A stretch of 64,000 nucleotides of DNA from Streptomyces parvus (GCF_014648875.1 NZ_BMRY01000014.1:62001-126000); one strand, 5' to 3'. Numbered from the stretch's first letter, positions 34,512 through 43,796 are shown. Notes: generated by a model from the sequence alone, not told the origin. Numbers and translations: made by a program.

Positions 34512-35225
34512 TCAAGAACCGCCGCGCCCGGGCGAGTTGACGATAAGTCGGTGGAGGGTGTCGATCCGGTTGGTGGTGATCGAGTCGACGCCGCGCTCGA
34601 TCAGCTTGCGCATGGTGCGCTTCGTGTCGGCCGTCCACGCGGAGACGAGCAGCCCGTCCCGGTGCGCCCGGTCCGTCAGCTCCCGGCTGATCAGGCCGAA
34701 GCGGTAGTTCAGCCAGCGCGGCTTCACCGCGGCCAGCAGCTCCGGGCGCGGCGGGGCCAGCGTGGTCCAGGTCAGGGCGATCTCGGCGGACGGGTCCGCG
34801 GCGCGCACCCGCAGCATCGCCTCCGAGTTCGCGCAGTAGTACGCCCGCTCGCCCGCCCCGCACTCGCGGACCGTCCCCACGATCTTCTTCACCGAGGCGT
34901 CCGTGGAGCCGGGCAGATCGACCATCACCCGGTGCGCCCCGGCGGCGAGCAGCGCCTCGCGGAGCGTGGGCACCCCGCCGCCGGTCAGCTCCTTCAGCTC
35001 CGCGTGGTCGATCCGGTCCACGCGCCGGTCATGGCCCCACAGCCGCTCAAGCGTCGCGTCGTGCAGCAGGACCGGCACCCCGTCGCGGGTCACCCGTACG
35101 TCGATCTCGACCGCGTCCGCCCCCCGTTCGAGGGCGGAGCGGATCGAGGGCAGGGTGTTCTCGCGGGCGAGGTACGGATCGCCGCGGTGTGCCACGGCGG
35201 TGACGCGGGAGACGGTGTTGGCCAT
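34512..35225 (-). CDS. glycerophosphodiester phosphodiesterase
   Basis: GDPD-family TIM-barrel enzyme, 237 residues, hydrolysing glycerophosphodiesters to glycerol-3-phosphate and an alcohol. Catalytic features are HRGDPYLARENTLPS at residues 13-27, the AVEIDVRVTRDGVPVLLHD block (metal-binding Glu and Asp plus a second His) and the C-terminal WTADT. There is no signal peptide, so it is cytoplasmic. It is 22 bp from the deaminase gene and on the same strand, so the two may be co-transcribed. Confidence 0.9.
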   Translation of the reverse strand: MANTVSRVTAVAHRGDPYLARENTLPSIRSALERGADAVEIDVRVTRDGVPVLLHDATLERLWGHDRRVDRIDHAELKELTGGGVPTLREALLAAGAHRVMVDLPGSTDASVKKIVGTVRECGAGERAYYCANSEAMLRVRAADPSAEIALTWTTLAPPRPELLAAVKPRWLNYRFGLISRELTDRAHRDGLLVSAWTADTKRTMRKLIERGVDSITTNRIDTLHRLIVNSPGRGGS

Positions 35226-35247
35226 GAGGCCATTGTGACGACCGGGT

Positions 35248-36282
35248 TCAGCGGCCGGGGGTCCGGAGCCAGTTCGCCGTGTACGTGTCGATCCCCTCGG
35301 CCAGCTTCCGCTTGCCCGCCGGGTCCAGGAACGAGGCCTCCACGGCGTTCTTCGCGAGGTCCGCGATACCGCGCTCGTCCAGCTCCAGCAGCCGCGCGGC
35401 CACCGCGTACTCGTTGTTGAGGTCGGTGCCGAACATCGGCGGGTCGTCGCTGTTGACCGTCACCAGCACCCCCGCCTGCACCATCTCGCGGATCGGGTGG
35501 AGCTCGATGTCGGTGACCGCGCGGGTGGCGATGTTCGACGTCGGGCAGACCTCCAGGGCGATCCGGTGCTCGGCCAGGTGCTCCAGCAGCTTCGGGTCCT
35601 GTACGGAGCTGGTGCCGTGGCCGATGCGCTCGGCGCGCAGCGCGGTCAGCGCGTCCCAGACGGTCTGCGGCCCGGTGGTCTCCCCGGCATGCGGCACCGA
35701 GTGCAGGCCCTCGGCGATGGCCCGGTCGAAGTAGGGCTTGAACTGCGGGCGCTCCACCCCGATCTCCGGCCCGCCGAGGCCGAAGGAGACGAGCCCGTCG
35801 GGCCGCCGTTCCACCGCGAGCCGGGCGGTCTCCTCGGCCGCCTGGAGCCCGGCCTCGCCCGGGATGTCGAAGCACCAGCGCAGGACCACGCCCAGCTCGG
35901 CCTCGGCGGCCTTGCGCGCGTCCTCGATGGCCTCCATGAACCCGACCTCGGGGATACCCCGGCGGGTCGAGCTGTACGGGGTCACGGTCAGCTCGGCGTA
36001 CCGGATGTTCTGCCGGGCCATGTCCCGCGCCACCTCGAAGGTGAGCAGCCGGACGTCCTCCGGGGTGCGGACCAGGTCCACCACGGAGAGGTAGACCTCG
36101 ATGAAGTGCGCGAAGTCGGTGAAGGTGAAGTAGTCGGCCAGCGCCTCCGGGTCCGTGGGGACCTCGGAGTCCGGGTGGCGGGCGGCCAGCTCTGCGACGA
36201 TCCGGGGCGAGGCCGACCCGACGTGGTGGACATGGAGCTCGGCCTTGGGCAGCCCGGCGATGAAGGGGTGCGGATCGGTCAT
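35248..36282 (-). CDS. adenosine deaminase-like protein, possible aminodeoxyfutalosine deaminase
   Basis: Amidohydrolase of the adenosine deaminase family, 344 residues. The metal-binding motif is HVHHVGSAS (His17, His19) in place of the usual HxHLDG. Later metal and catalytic residues are intact: SVPHAGET, ERIGHGTS, VTVNSDDPPMFGTD. The ATG at 36282 has GGGAGAA upstream. From memory, a streptomycete protein at the corresponding locus was assigned as 6-amino-6-deoxyfutalosine deaminase of the futalosine menaquinone pathway, and the altered motif fits a non-adenosine substrate. No other menaquinone gene is in the window. Confidence 0.75.
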   Translation of the reverse strand: MTDPHPFIAGLPKAELHVHHVGSASPRIVAELAARHPDSEVPTDPEALADYFTFTDFAHFIEVYLSVVDLVRTPEDVRLLTFEVARDMARQNIRYAELTVTPYSSTRRGIPEVGFMEAIEDARKAAEAELGVVLRWCFDIPGEAGLQAAEETARLAVERRPDGLVSFGLGGPEIGVERPQFKPYFDRAIAEGLHSVPHAGETTGPQTVWDALTALRAERIGHGTSSVQDPKLLEHLAEHRIALEVCPTSNIATRAVTDIELHPIREMVQAGVLVTVNSDDPPMFGTDLNNEYAVAARLLELDERGIADLAKNAVEASFLDPAGKRKLAEGIDTYTANWLRTPGR

Positions 36283-36402
36283 CGGAATTCTCCCGGTTCG
36301 GCGTGACATCGGCCGGGCGTACCGGCCGCACCGATCATCGCAGGCGGGGTCCGGGCCCGTCAGGCCTGGCCGTAGCATGACGGGACCACGATGGGGAGGC
36401 CC

Positions 36403-37119
36403 ATGTCAGACAACACAGAGCAGCCCGGGGGCGGGGCCGCGCCGCGCGATCCGTGGGCACCGCCGGACAGCACCAGGGTGGATCTGGGCAAGCAGGGCGG
36501 GCAGACGGAGCCGCCCGCAGCGCACCCGCGGCCCGCGGTCCACGACCAGCCGACCGTGACGTCGATGCCGAGCGCCGGTCCGGGGGACGGCACAGGACCG
36601 ATACCCCAGGCCGGCGGCTTCGGGCCGGGGCCCTCGGACGTACCGCCGCCGCCGATCGGCCCGAACGGCCCCGGCCACGCGGCCCCGCCGCCCGCCGTGC
36701 ACTACGGCTACCCGGCCCCGCCCGCGCAGCCGTACGGCGGATACCCCGGCTACGGCGCCTACGGCGTCGGTCCGGCCGCCTGGGGCCCGGCGCCCAACAA
36801 CGGTCTGGGCACGGCCGCCATGGTGATCGGCATCATCTCCGTGGTCGGCTTCTGCCTCTACGGCCTCAACATCATCCTCGGCATCCTCGCGCTGATCTTC
36901 GGCATCATCGGCCTCGGCCGTGCCAAGCGCGGCGAGGCCACCAACCGGGGCATGGCGCTCGCCGGGGTCATCCTCGGTTCCGTCGGCATCGTCGTCGGCG
37001 CCGCGATCCTCGGCCTGATCATCTGGGCCGCCACGACGGCCGACGACCGGGACAGCGACTACAACGACCCCTACGACGACCCGTTCGCCACGTCGCTGGT
37101 CGTCGAGGACCGCCGCTAA
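36403..37119 (+). CDS. DUF4190 domain membrane protein
   Basis: Protein of 238 residues. The first 125 are Pro/Gly-rich and disordered, with tyrosine-rich blocks such as PYGGYPGYGAYG. Two membrane segments of the DUF4190 type follow (AAMVIGIISVVGFCLYGLNI and GMALAGVILGSVGIVVGAAI) separated by FGIIGLGRAKRGEATNRG, the characteristic short loop. Function is unknown. The ATG at 36403 follows GGGGAGG. Confidence 0.85.
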   Translation: MSDNTEQPGGGAAPRDPWAPPDSTRVDLGKQGGQTEPPAAHPRPAVHDQPTVTSMPSAGPGDGTGPIPQAGGFGPGPSDVPPPPIGPNGPGHAAPPPAVHYGYPAPPAQPYGGYPGYGAYGVGPAAWGPAPNNGLGTAAMVIGIISVVGFCLYGLNIILGILALIFGIIGLGRAKRGEATNRGMALAGVILGSVGIVVGAAILGLIIWAATTADDRDSDYNDPYDDPFATSLVVEDRR

Positions 37120-37210
37120 GGGGTCTCGCGCCGAACGCCACGACGACCGGCCGGGCAGGGAGCGATCCCGGCCCGGCCGGTCGCCGTAGCGGAGTCCGTA
37201 CGAAGACGGC

Positions 37211-37768
37211 TCAGAGCGTCGCGCCCACCCGCAGCCTCTCCCGGGCCTCCATCAACGCGAAGCCCAGCAGATTCAGCCCCCGCCACTCCTGCGGCCGCTC
37301 CGCCCGCTCGTCGTCCGCCGCGAGCCCGATGCCCCAGATCCGGTCCAGCGGGGACGCCTCCACCAGCACCCGGTCCCCGGTGCCCAGCAGATAGCCGGCC
37401 AGCTCCGGGTCCTGCCCGAACTTGTGCACGCTGCCCGCCACCACCAGGGCGAACCGCTCCCGTATCCACACGTCCTCGTCGAAGCCGCGCACCAGCCGCC
37501 CCGCCTTCTTCGCCGCGGCCGGGCTCTTCGCCGTCACCGCCGCCGCCTCGGCCTCCGGATCGCCGAAGAGCCGTGCCTTGCCCGCCATCATCCAGTGCTC
37601 GGCGCTCGCATACGTCACCCCGTCGACCGTGAACGGCGACGGCCACCACTGGCTCAGACAGCTCGCACCGATCCGTCCGTCGGGGCGCGGACGGTGCCCC
37701 CAGAACGGCAGATACTTCACCCGCTTGCCCCGCGCCACGTCCGCCAGAAGCTCATCGATCGGTCCCAT
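37211..37768 (-). CDS. NADAR family (YbiA-like) protein
   Basis: NADAR/YbiA-type N-glycosidase-like protein, 185 residues. Typical blocks are FWGHRPRPDGRIGASCLSQW, TYASAEHWMMAGKARLFGD, WIRERFALVVAGSVHKFGQ and LDRIWGIGL. Family members cleave damaged riboflavin intermediates or remove ADP-ribose from guanine bases in nucleic acids. It is a single gene here, with no DarT-like toxin or riboflavin gene beside it. It is divergent from the polyamine operon. The ATG at 37768 is the family start. Confidence 0.87.
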   Translation of the reverse strand: MGPIDELLADVARGKRVKYLPFWGHRPRPDGRIGASCLSQWWPSPFTVDGVTYASAEHWMMAGKARLFGDPEAEAAAVTAKSPAAAKKAGRLVRGFDEDVWIRERFALVVAGSVHKFGQDPELAGYLLGTGDRVLVEASPLDRIWGIGLAADDERAERPQEWRGLNLLGFALMEARERLRVGATL

Positions 37769-37840
37769 GCATGTGAGTGTGGCATCCGCCACTGACACTC
37801 CGTACGGGGATTTCCGCACCGACACGACACATGGTCGACA

Positions 37841-37876
37841 GATTCCGTCGCGTAACCAAAAGGCAACAACGGAATC
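37841..37876. promoter_or_regulatory. candidate operator upstream of the polyamine operon
   Basis: Inverted repeat GATTCCGT (37841-37848) and ACGGAATC (37869-37876), perfect over 8 bp with 20 bases between, in the 206-bp divergent region between the NADAR gene and the ALDH-Pot operon. The spacing is wide for one dimer; two dimers or looping is possible. No known regulator consensus is recognised. Confidence 0.35.
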
Positions 37877-37974
37877 ACTTGTTGGGCGTGAACCCCTCTG
37901 TCAGGATCGGCACTCAATTCACGAAGAAGCTACGCCGACCCCGCCCAGCGGGTACGACGGCGGAGGAGAGCGTC

Positions 37975-39489
37975 ATGAGCAACGGCTTCCAGGTTCAGGA
38001 CCGCTTCGCCGAAGGTGCGCAGTACATCGGCGGCAAGCTGCTCCCCGGCACGTCCGGCCGCCACCACGACATCGTGAACCCCGCTACCGGCGAGAGCGTG
38101 CTCCGCTACGAGCTGGCGGGCACCGAGGACGTGGACGCGGCCGTCGCCGCCGCCCGCGCCGCCTTCCCCGGCTGGTCGGCCGCCACCCCCGGCGAACGCT
38201 CCGACGCCCTGCACCGCTTCGCGGCCGTCCTCGCCGAGCAGGCCGACGACTTCGCGTACGCCGAATCCCTCCAGTGCGGCAAGCCGGTCAAGCTCTCCAC
38301 CGAGTTCGACGTCCCCGGCACCGTCGACAACGCCGCCTTCTTCGCCGGCGCGGCCCGCCATCTGGAGGGCAAGGCCGCCGCCGAGTACGACGGCGACCAC
38401 ACCTCCTACGTACGCCGTGAGGCGATCGGCGTCGTCGGCTCCATCGCCCCCTGGAACTACCCGCTCCAGATGGCCGCCTGGAAGATCCTCCCGGCCGTCG
38501 CGGCGGGCAACACCATCGTCCTCAAGCCCGCCGAACTCACCCCGCTCACCTCGCTGATGTTCGCCCAGGCCGCCACCGAGGCCGGCATCCCCGACGGCGT
38601 CATCAACATCGTCACCGGCGCGGGCAAGGACGCCGGCGAGCACCTCGTCGGCCACCCCGACGTCGTGATGACCTCCTTCACCGGCTCCACGGCCGTCGGC
38701 AAGCGGGTCGCCGAGATCGCCACCGCCACCGTCAAACGCCTCCACCTGGAACTCGGCGGCAAGGCCCCCTTCGTGGTCTTCGACGACGCCGACCTGGAGG
38801 CCGCCGTCCACGGCGCGGTCGCCGGATCCCTCATCAACACCGGCCAGGACTGCACCGCCGCCACCCGTGCCTACGTCCAGCGCCCCCTCTACGACGCCTT
38901 CGTCCGCGACGTCGCCGCCCTCATGGAGACCGTCCGCCTCGGCGACCCGTTCGAGGCCTCGACCGACCTCGGCCCCCTCATCAGCCACGCCCAGCGCGAC
39001 CGCGTCGCCGCCTTCGTCGAGCGGGCCCGCGGCTACGCCCGCGTCGTCACCGGCGGCGAGGCCCCGGGCGGCGACCTCGCCGCCGGCGCGTACTACCGGC
39101 CGACCCTCATCGCGGACGCCGCCCAGGACAGCGAGGTCGTCCAGTCGGAGATCTTCGGCCCGGTCCTGGTCGTCCTCCCCTTCGACACCGACGACGAGGG
39201 CATCGCGCTCGCCAACGACACCCCGTACGGACTGGCCGCCTCCGCCTGGACCCGCGACCTGTACCGCGCGAACCGCGCCACCCGCGAGATCCAGGCGGGC
39301 TGTGTGTGGGTGAACGACCACATCCCGATCCTCTCCGAGATGCCGCACGGCGGATACAAGGCCAGCGGCTTCGGCAAGGACATGTCGGCGTACTCCTTCG
39401 AGGAGTACACGCAGGTCAAGCACGTCATGTACGACAACACCGCGGTCGCCCGCAAGGACTGGCACCGCACGATCTTCGGGGACCGATAG
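37975..39489 (+). CDS. aldehyde dehydrogenase, first gene of the Pot operon
   Basis: NAD(P)-dependent aldehyde dehydrogenase, 504 residues, paralogous to the one at 30206. Motifs: GSIAPWNYPLQMAAWKILPA, KPAELTP, TSFTGSTAVGKR, HLELGGKAPFVVFDD and catalytic Cys293 in NTGQDCTAATR. The ATG at 37975 follows GGAGGAGAG. It is followed by potD, potA, potB, potC and an FAD oxidase, so it probably oxidises an aminoaldehyde derived from imported polyamine (aminobutyraldehyde or its gamma-glutamyl form). Confidence 0.9.
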   Translation: MSNGFQVQDRFAEGAQYIGGKLLPGTSGRHHDIVNPATGESVLRYELAGTEDVDAAVAAARAAFPGWSAATPGERSDALHRFAAVLAEQADDFAYAESLQCGKPVKLSTEFDVPGTVDNAAFFAGAARHLEGKAAAEYDGDHTSYVRREAIGVVGSIAPWNYPLQMAAWKILPAVAAGNTIVLKPAELTPLTSLMFAQAATEAGIPDGVINIVTGAGKDAGEHLVGHPDVVMTSFTGSTAVGKRVAEIATATVKRLHLELGGKAPFVVFDDADLEAAVHGAVAGSLINTGQDCTAATRAYVQRPLYDAFVRDVAALMETVRLGDPFEASTDLGPLISHAQRDRVAAFVERARGYARVVTGGEAPGGDLAAGAYYRPTLIADAAQDSEVVQSEIFGPVLVVLPFDTDDEGIALANDTPYGLAASAWTRDLYRANRATREIQAGCVWVNDHIPILSEMPHGGYKASGFGKDMSAYSFEEYTQVKHVMYDNTAVARKDWHRTIFGDR

Positions 39490-39505
39490 CAGCTGCCGCA
39501 CGAGC

Positions 39506-39531
39506 GGGGCCCGTCCACGGCGACGGGCCCC
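39506..39531 (+). terminator. attenuator-like hairpin before the second potD
   Basis: Perfect 10-bp stem GGGGCCCGTC with GACGGGCCCC and a 6-base loop, 16 bp past the dehydrogenase stop, inside an otherwise continuous operon. No T run, so partial termination or 3'-end protection is more likely than full stop. Confidence 0.6.
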
Positions 39532-39563
39532 GGCGGCCTCCCACCCGAAAGGGCAAACAGCGT

Positions 39564-40811
39564 ATGGAGAGTTACGAGCCCGAGCGCCTCACGCCGGTCC
39601 AACTGGCGGCCATGAGGCGATCCCTGACCAGCGGCCGCGGCGCCCTCACCCGCCGCTCGCTGCTGCGCGCCTCCGGCATGGGCGCGCTCGCCGTCGGCGG
39701 AATGGCCACCCTCGGCGCGTGCGGCATCCCGCCCGCCAAGCGCGCCGACGCCGGCCTGGCGTCCGACGACCACTCGGCGAAGGAGAAGGTGCTGAACTTC
39801 TCCAACTGGACCGAGTACATGGACGTCAGCGAGGACGAGAAGAGCCGCCCCACCCTGGAGGCGTTCACCGAGCGCACCGGGATCAGGGTCAAGTACACCG
39901 AGGACATCAACGACAACGTCGAGTTCTTCGGGAAGATCAAGCCGCAGCTCGCCGCCGGCCAGGACACCGGGCGCGACCTCATATGCGTCACCGACTGGCT
40001 CGCCGCCCGCATCATCCGGCTCGGCTGGGCGCAGAAGCTCGACGCCTCGAACCTCCCGCACGCCTTCGCCAATGTCTCCGCCCAGTTCCGCACCCCCGAC
40101 TGGGACCCGGGCCGCGCCTACTCCTACCCCTGGACCGGCATCCCCACCGTCATCGCGTACAACGTGAAGGCGACGGGCGGCCGCAAGGTCGACTCCGTCA
40201 CCCAGCTCCTCGACGACCCGAAGCTCAAGGGCCGCGTCTCCTTCCTCTCCGAGATGCGCGACTCCATCGGGATGACCCTGCTCGACCAGGGCAAGGACCC
40301 GGGGAAGTTCACCGACGCCGACTTCGACGGCGCGATCGGCCGGCTCCAGAAGGCCGTCGACAAGAAGCAGATCCGCCGCTTCACCGGCAACGACTACACC
40401 GCCGACCTCAGCAAGGGCGACATCGCCGCCTGCGTCGCCTGGGCCGGTGACATCATCCAGCTCCAGGCCGACAACCCGGACATCAGGTTCGCGATCCCGG
40501 CCGCCGGCTACATCACCTCCAGCGACAACCTCCTGGTCCCCGCGCAGGCCCGGCACAAGACCAACGCCGAGAAGCTCATCGACTACTACTACGAGCCGCC
40601 GGTCGCCGCCCAGCTCGCCGCGTACATCAACTACGTCTGCCCGGTCGACGGCGTACGCGAGGAACTGGCGAAGATCGACGAGTCGATGGCCTCCAACACG
40701 CTGATCCTCCCCGACAAGGAGATGGCGGCGAAGTCCCGCTCCTTCCGCTCCCTGAGCACGGAGGAAGAGACGGCGTACGAGGAGAAGTTCGCCAAGCTCA
40801 TCGGCGCCTGA
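39564..40811 (+). CDS. potD: spermidine/putrescine-binding protein PotD-like (second copy)
   Basis: Polyamine-binding lipoprotein, 415 residues, with a long Tat-type signal: TRRSLLRASGMGALAVGG, lipobox LGAC (Cys53). The mature domain matches the first PotD in all main blocks (LNFSNWTEYMDVSEDE, VKYTEDINDNVEFFGKI, CVTDWLAARIIRLGWAQ, RRFTGNDY, YINYVCPV). It is the direct partner of the PotABC genes that follow. The ATG at 39564 lacks a strong ribosome-binding site. Confidence 0.9.
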   Translation: MESYEPERLTPVQLAAMRRSLTSGRGALTRRSLLRASGMGALAVGGMATLGACGIPPAKRADAGLASDDHSAKEKVLNFSNWTEYMDVSEDEKSRPTLEAFTERTGIRVKYTEDINDNVEFFGKIKPQLAAGQDTGRDLICVTDWLAARIIRLGWAQKLDASNLPHAFANVSAQFRTPDWDPGRAYSYPWTGIPTVIAYNVKATGGRKVDSVTQLLDDPKLKGRVSFLSEMRDSIGMTLLDQGKDPGKFTDADFDGAIGRLQKAVDKKQIRRFTGNDYTADLSKGDIAACVAWAGDIIQLQADNPDIRFAIPAAGYITSSDNLLVPAQARHKTNAEKLIDYYYEPPVAAQLAAYINYVCPVDGVREELAKIDESMASNTLILPDKEMAAKSRSFRSLSTEEETAYEEKFAKLIGA

Positions 40812-40883
40812 CCCGGCACCCGCCGGCACCCCACCGGCCCTGCCCTCTCCGAACTCCCCCCGAACACACTGGGACTGCGACCC

Positions 40884-42038
40884 ATGACACAGCAGCAGAC
40901 CGCGGGCGGCGATGTCCGCCTCGCCGGGATCAGCAAGACCTACGGCTCCTTCACCGCCGTGCACCCGCTCGACCTGACCGTGCCCCAGGGCTCCTTCTTC
41001 GCCCTGCTCGGCGCGTCCGGCTGCGGCAAGACCACCACTCTGCGGATGATCGCGGGCCTGGAGGAGGCCACCACCGGCACGGTCTTCCTCGGCGACCGGG
41101 ACATCACCGACCTGCCCCCGTACAAGCGGCCCGTCAACACCGTCTTCCAGAGCTACGCGCTCTTTCCGCACCTGGACATCACCGAGAACGTGGCCTTCGG
41201 GCTGCGCCGGCGCGGCATCAAGTCGGTGAAGAAGCAGGTCGACGAGATGCTGGAGCTGGTCCAGCTCGGCGACTTCGCCCGCCGCAAACCGCATCAGCTC
41301 TCCGGCGGCCAGCAGCAGCGCGTCGCCGTCGCCCGCGCGCTCATCAACCACCCGCAGGTCCTGCTGCTCGACGAACCGCTCGGCGCCCTCGACCTCAAGC
41401 TCCGCCGCCAGATGCAGCTGGAGCTGAAGCGGATCCAGACCGAGGTCGGCATCACGTTCGTGCACGTCACGCACGACCAGGAGGAGGCCATGACCATGGC
41501 CGACACCGTCGCGGTGATGAACGGCGGCCGCGTCGAGCAGCTCGGCGCCCCCGCCGACCTCTACGAGAACCCGCGTACCACCTTCGTCGCCAACTTCCTC
41601 GGCACCTCCAACCTCATCGGGGGCGAGATCGTCTCCTCCGGTGGCGACCTGGTGGTGGCCGCCGGCGGCGGAAAGCTCACGCTGCCCCGCGAGCGATGTT
41701 CGGCCTCCTCCACCAGCAGCGGCGGCCGTCTCCTCCTCGGCATCCGGCCGGAGAAGATATCCCTCGCCCACGCCGACGACGCCGACTCCATCGCCGCGGG
41801 CCGCAACCGGGTCACCGGCCGCATCACCGACTCCAGCTTCATCGGCGTCTCCACCCAGTACGTCGTCGAGAGCCCGGCCGGAACCGCCCTCCAGGTGTAC
41901 GAGCAGAACATCGAACGTGACACCCGCCTGGTCCCCGGAGCCGAGGTCGTCCTGCACTGGAACCCCGCCCACACCTTCGGCCTCGACGCCGCCCAGGACA
42001 TCGGCGCGGGCGCCACCAGCGTGGAGGACGCGGAATGA
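40884..42038 (+). CDS. potA: polyamine ABC transporter ATP-binding protein
   Basis: PotA-type ATPase, 384 residues. Walker A GASGCGKT at 43-50, Q-loop FQSYALFPHLD, signature LSGGQQQR from 138, Walker B LLLDEPLGALD with Asp162-Glu163, and H-loop VTHDQEEAMTMAD. The C-terminal TOBE domain (GIRPEKISLAHAD, VVESPAGTALQVYEQN) is typical of polyamine importers. The stop overlaps the potB ATG (ATGA). Confidence 0.94.
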   Translation: MTQQQTAGGDVRLAGISKTYGSFTAVHPLDLTVPQGSFFALLGASGCGKTTTLRMIAGLEEATTGTVFLGDRDITDLPPYKRPVNTVFQSYALFPHLDITENVAFGLRRRGIKSVKKQVDEMLELVQLGDFARRKPHQLSGGQQQRVAVARALINHPQVLLLDEPLGALDLKLRRQMQLELKRIQTEVGITFVHVTHDQEEAMTMADTVAVMNGGRVEQLGAPADLYENPRTTFVANFLGTSNLIGGEIVSSGGDLVVAAGGGKLTLPRERCSASSTSSGGRLLLGIRPEKISLAHADDADSIAAGRNRVTGRITDSSFIGVSTQYVVESPAGTALQVYEQNIERDTRLVPGAEVVLHWNPAHTFGLDAAQDIGAGATSVEDAE

Positions 42039-42970
42039 GCGTCACGGAGGCGCCGCCCGCGCCGACCCCTGAGGAGCCCCGGGAGCTCACGCTCCGCAAG
42101 CCCTCCACCCGCAAACGGCTGATCCCGTACTGGCTGCTGCTCCCCGGCATCCTCTGGCTGGTCGTCTTCTTCGTCCTGCCGCTCGTCTACCAGGCCTCCA
42201 CCTCCGTACAGACCGGCTCGCTGGAGCAGGGCTTCGAGGTGACCTGGCACTTCCAGACGTACGTGGACGCGCTGCGTGAGTACTACCCGCAGTTCATCCG
42301 GTCCCTGTTCTACGCGGGCACCGCCACGATCCTCTGCCTGCTGCTGGGCTACCCGCTCGCCTACCTCATCGCGTTCAAGGCGGGCCGCTGGCGCAACCTC
42401 GTCCTGGTGCTGGTCATCGCCCCGTTCTTCACCAGCTTCCTCATCCGTACGCTGGCGTGGAAGACGATCCTCGCCGACGGCGGCGCGGTCGTGGACGTGC
42501 TCAACACCCTGCACGTCCTGGACGTCACCAGCTGGCTCGGCTGGACCGAGTCCAACCGGGTCCTGGCCACCCCGATGGCCGTCGTCTGCGGTCTGACGTA
42601 CAACTTCCTGCCGTTCATGATCCTGCCGCTCTACACCTCGCTGGAGCGGATCGACGGCCGGCTGCACGAGGCGGCGGGCGACCTCTACGCCACCCCCGCC
42701 ACCACCTTCCGCAAGGTGACGTTCCCGCTCTCCATGCCCGGCGTGGTCTCCGGCACCCTGCTGACCTTCATCCCGGCCAGCGGCGACTACGTCAACGCCG
42801 AGCTGCTCGGCTCCACCGACACCAAGATGGTCGGCAGCGTCATCCAGAGCCAGTTCCTGCGGGTCCTGGACTATCCGACGGCCGCCGCGCTCTCGTTCAT
42901 CCTCATGGCGATCGTCCTGATGGTGGTCACCTTCTACATCCGCCGCTCCGGGACGGAGGACCTGGTCTGA
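42035..42970 (+). CDS. potB: polyamine ABC transporter permease PotB
   Basis: Permease of 311 residues with six membrane segments and the BPD EAA loop HEAAGDLYATPATTFRKVTF near residues 210-230. The N-terminal 28 residues are cytoplasmic and charged. PotB-like order of segments and position before PotC identify it. The start overlaps potA; the stop overlaps the potC ATG (TGATG). Confidence 0.93.
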   Translation: MSVTEAPPAPTPEEPRELTLRKPSTRKRLIPYWLLLPGILWLVVFFVLPLVYQASTSVQTGSLEQGFEVTWHFQTYVDALREYYPQFIRSLFYAGTATILCLLLGYPLAYLIAFKAGRWRNLVLVLVIAPFFTSFLIRTLAWKTILADGGAVVDVLNTLHVLDVTSWLGWTESNRVLATPMAVVCGLTYNFLPFMILPLYTSLERIDGRLHEAAGDLYATPATTFRKVTFPLSMPGVVSGTLLTFIPASGDYVNAELLGSTDTKMVGSVIQSQFLRVLDYPTAAALSFILMAIVLMVVTFYIRRSGTEDLV

Positions 42971-43773
42971 TGCCCGTACTGCGCTGGATACGCCGGAACC
43001 TGGTCGTCATCGCGGGTCTGCTGACCCTCGCGTACATGATCCTTCCGAACATCGTCGTGATGGTGTTCTCCTTCAACAAGCCCAAGGGGCGCTTCAACTA
43101 CGAGTGGCAGCGGTTCTCGCTGGACGCCTGGAAGGACCCCTGCGGCGTCGCCGACCTGTGCGGCTCGCTCTCCCTCTCGCTCCAGATCGCCTTCTGGGCG
43201 ACGCTGGGGGCCACCGCGCTCGGCACGGCGGTCGCCTTCGCGCTGGTCCGCTACCGCTTCCGGGCACGCGGCGCGATCAGCTCGCTGATCTTCCTGCCGA
43301 TGGCGATGCCCGAGGTCGTCATGGCCGCGTCCCTGCTCACCCTCTTCCTGAACATGGGCGCCGAGCTCGGCTTCTGGACCGTGCTGATCGCGCACATCAT
43401 GTTCTGCCTCAGCTTCGTGGTGACCGCCGTCAAGGCGCGCGTCATGTCGATGGACCCGAGACTGGAGGAAGCCGCCCGCGACCTGTACGCGGGCCCCGTG
43501 CAGACCTTCGTACGGGTGACCCTTCCCATCGCTGCCCCCGGTATCGCGGCGGGAGCGCTGCTCGCCTTCGCGCTCTCGTTCGACGATTTCATCATCACGA
43601 ATTTCAACGCGGGCTCCACCGTCACGTTCCCCATGTTCGTCTGGGGATCGGCCCAGCGCGGCACGCCCGTGCAGATCAATGTCATCGGCACCGCCATGTT
43701 CGTGATTGCGGTACTGATGGTTCTTGTCGGCCAGCTCATCGCGAACCGCCGCAAGAGCAACGCTCGAAACTGA
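42970..43773 (+). CDS. potC: polyamine ABC transporter permease PotC
   Basis: Second permease subunit, 267 residues, six membrane segments, EAA loop LEEAARDLYAGPVQTFVRVT. Conserved PotC features include MVFSFNKPKGRFNYEWQ in the first extracytoplasmic loop and LSFDDFIITNFNAGS near the end. Its ATG overlaps the potB stop. AAGGAG after its stop drives the FAD oxidase gene. Confidence 0.93.
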   Translation: MPVLRWIRRNLVVIAGLLTLAYMILPNIVVMVFSFNKPKGRFNYEWQRFSLDAWKDPCGVADLCGSLSLSLQIAFWATLGATALGTAVAFALVRYRFRARGAISSLIFLPMAMPEVVMAASLLTLFLNMGAELGFWTVLIAHIMFCLSFVVTAVKARVMSMDPRLEEAARDLYAGPVQTFVRVTLPIAAPGIAAGALLAFALSFDDFIITNFNAGSTVTFPMFVWGSAQRGTPVQINVIGTAMFVIAVLMVLVGQLIANRRKSNARN

Positions 43774-43796
43774 AATTCCTGAAGGAGTTGGAAACC

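Noticed and set aside
39093..41972. 959-codon minus-strand open frame opposite the Pot operon
   Set aside because: Antisense shadow of real polyamine genes; Gly/Val/Asp-rich translation without domains.
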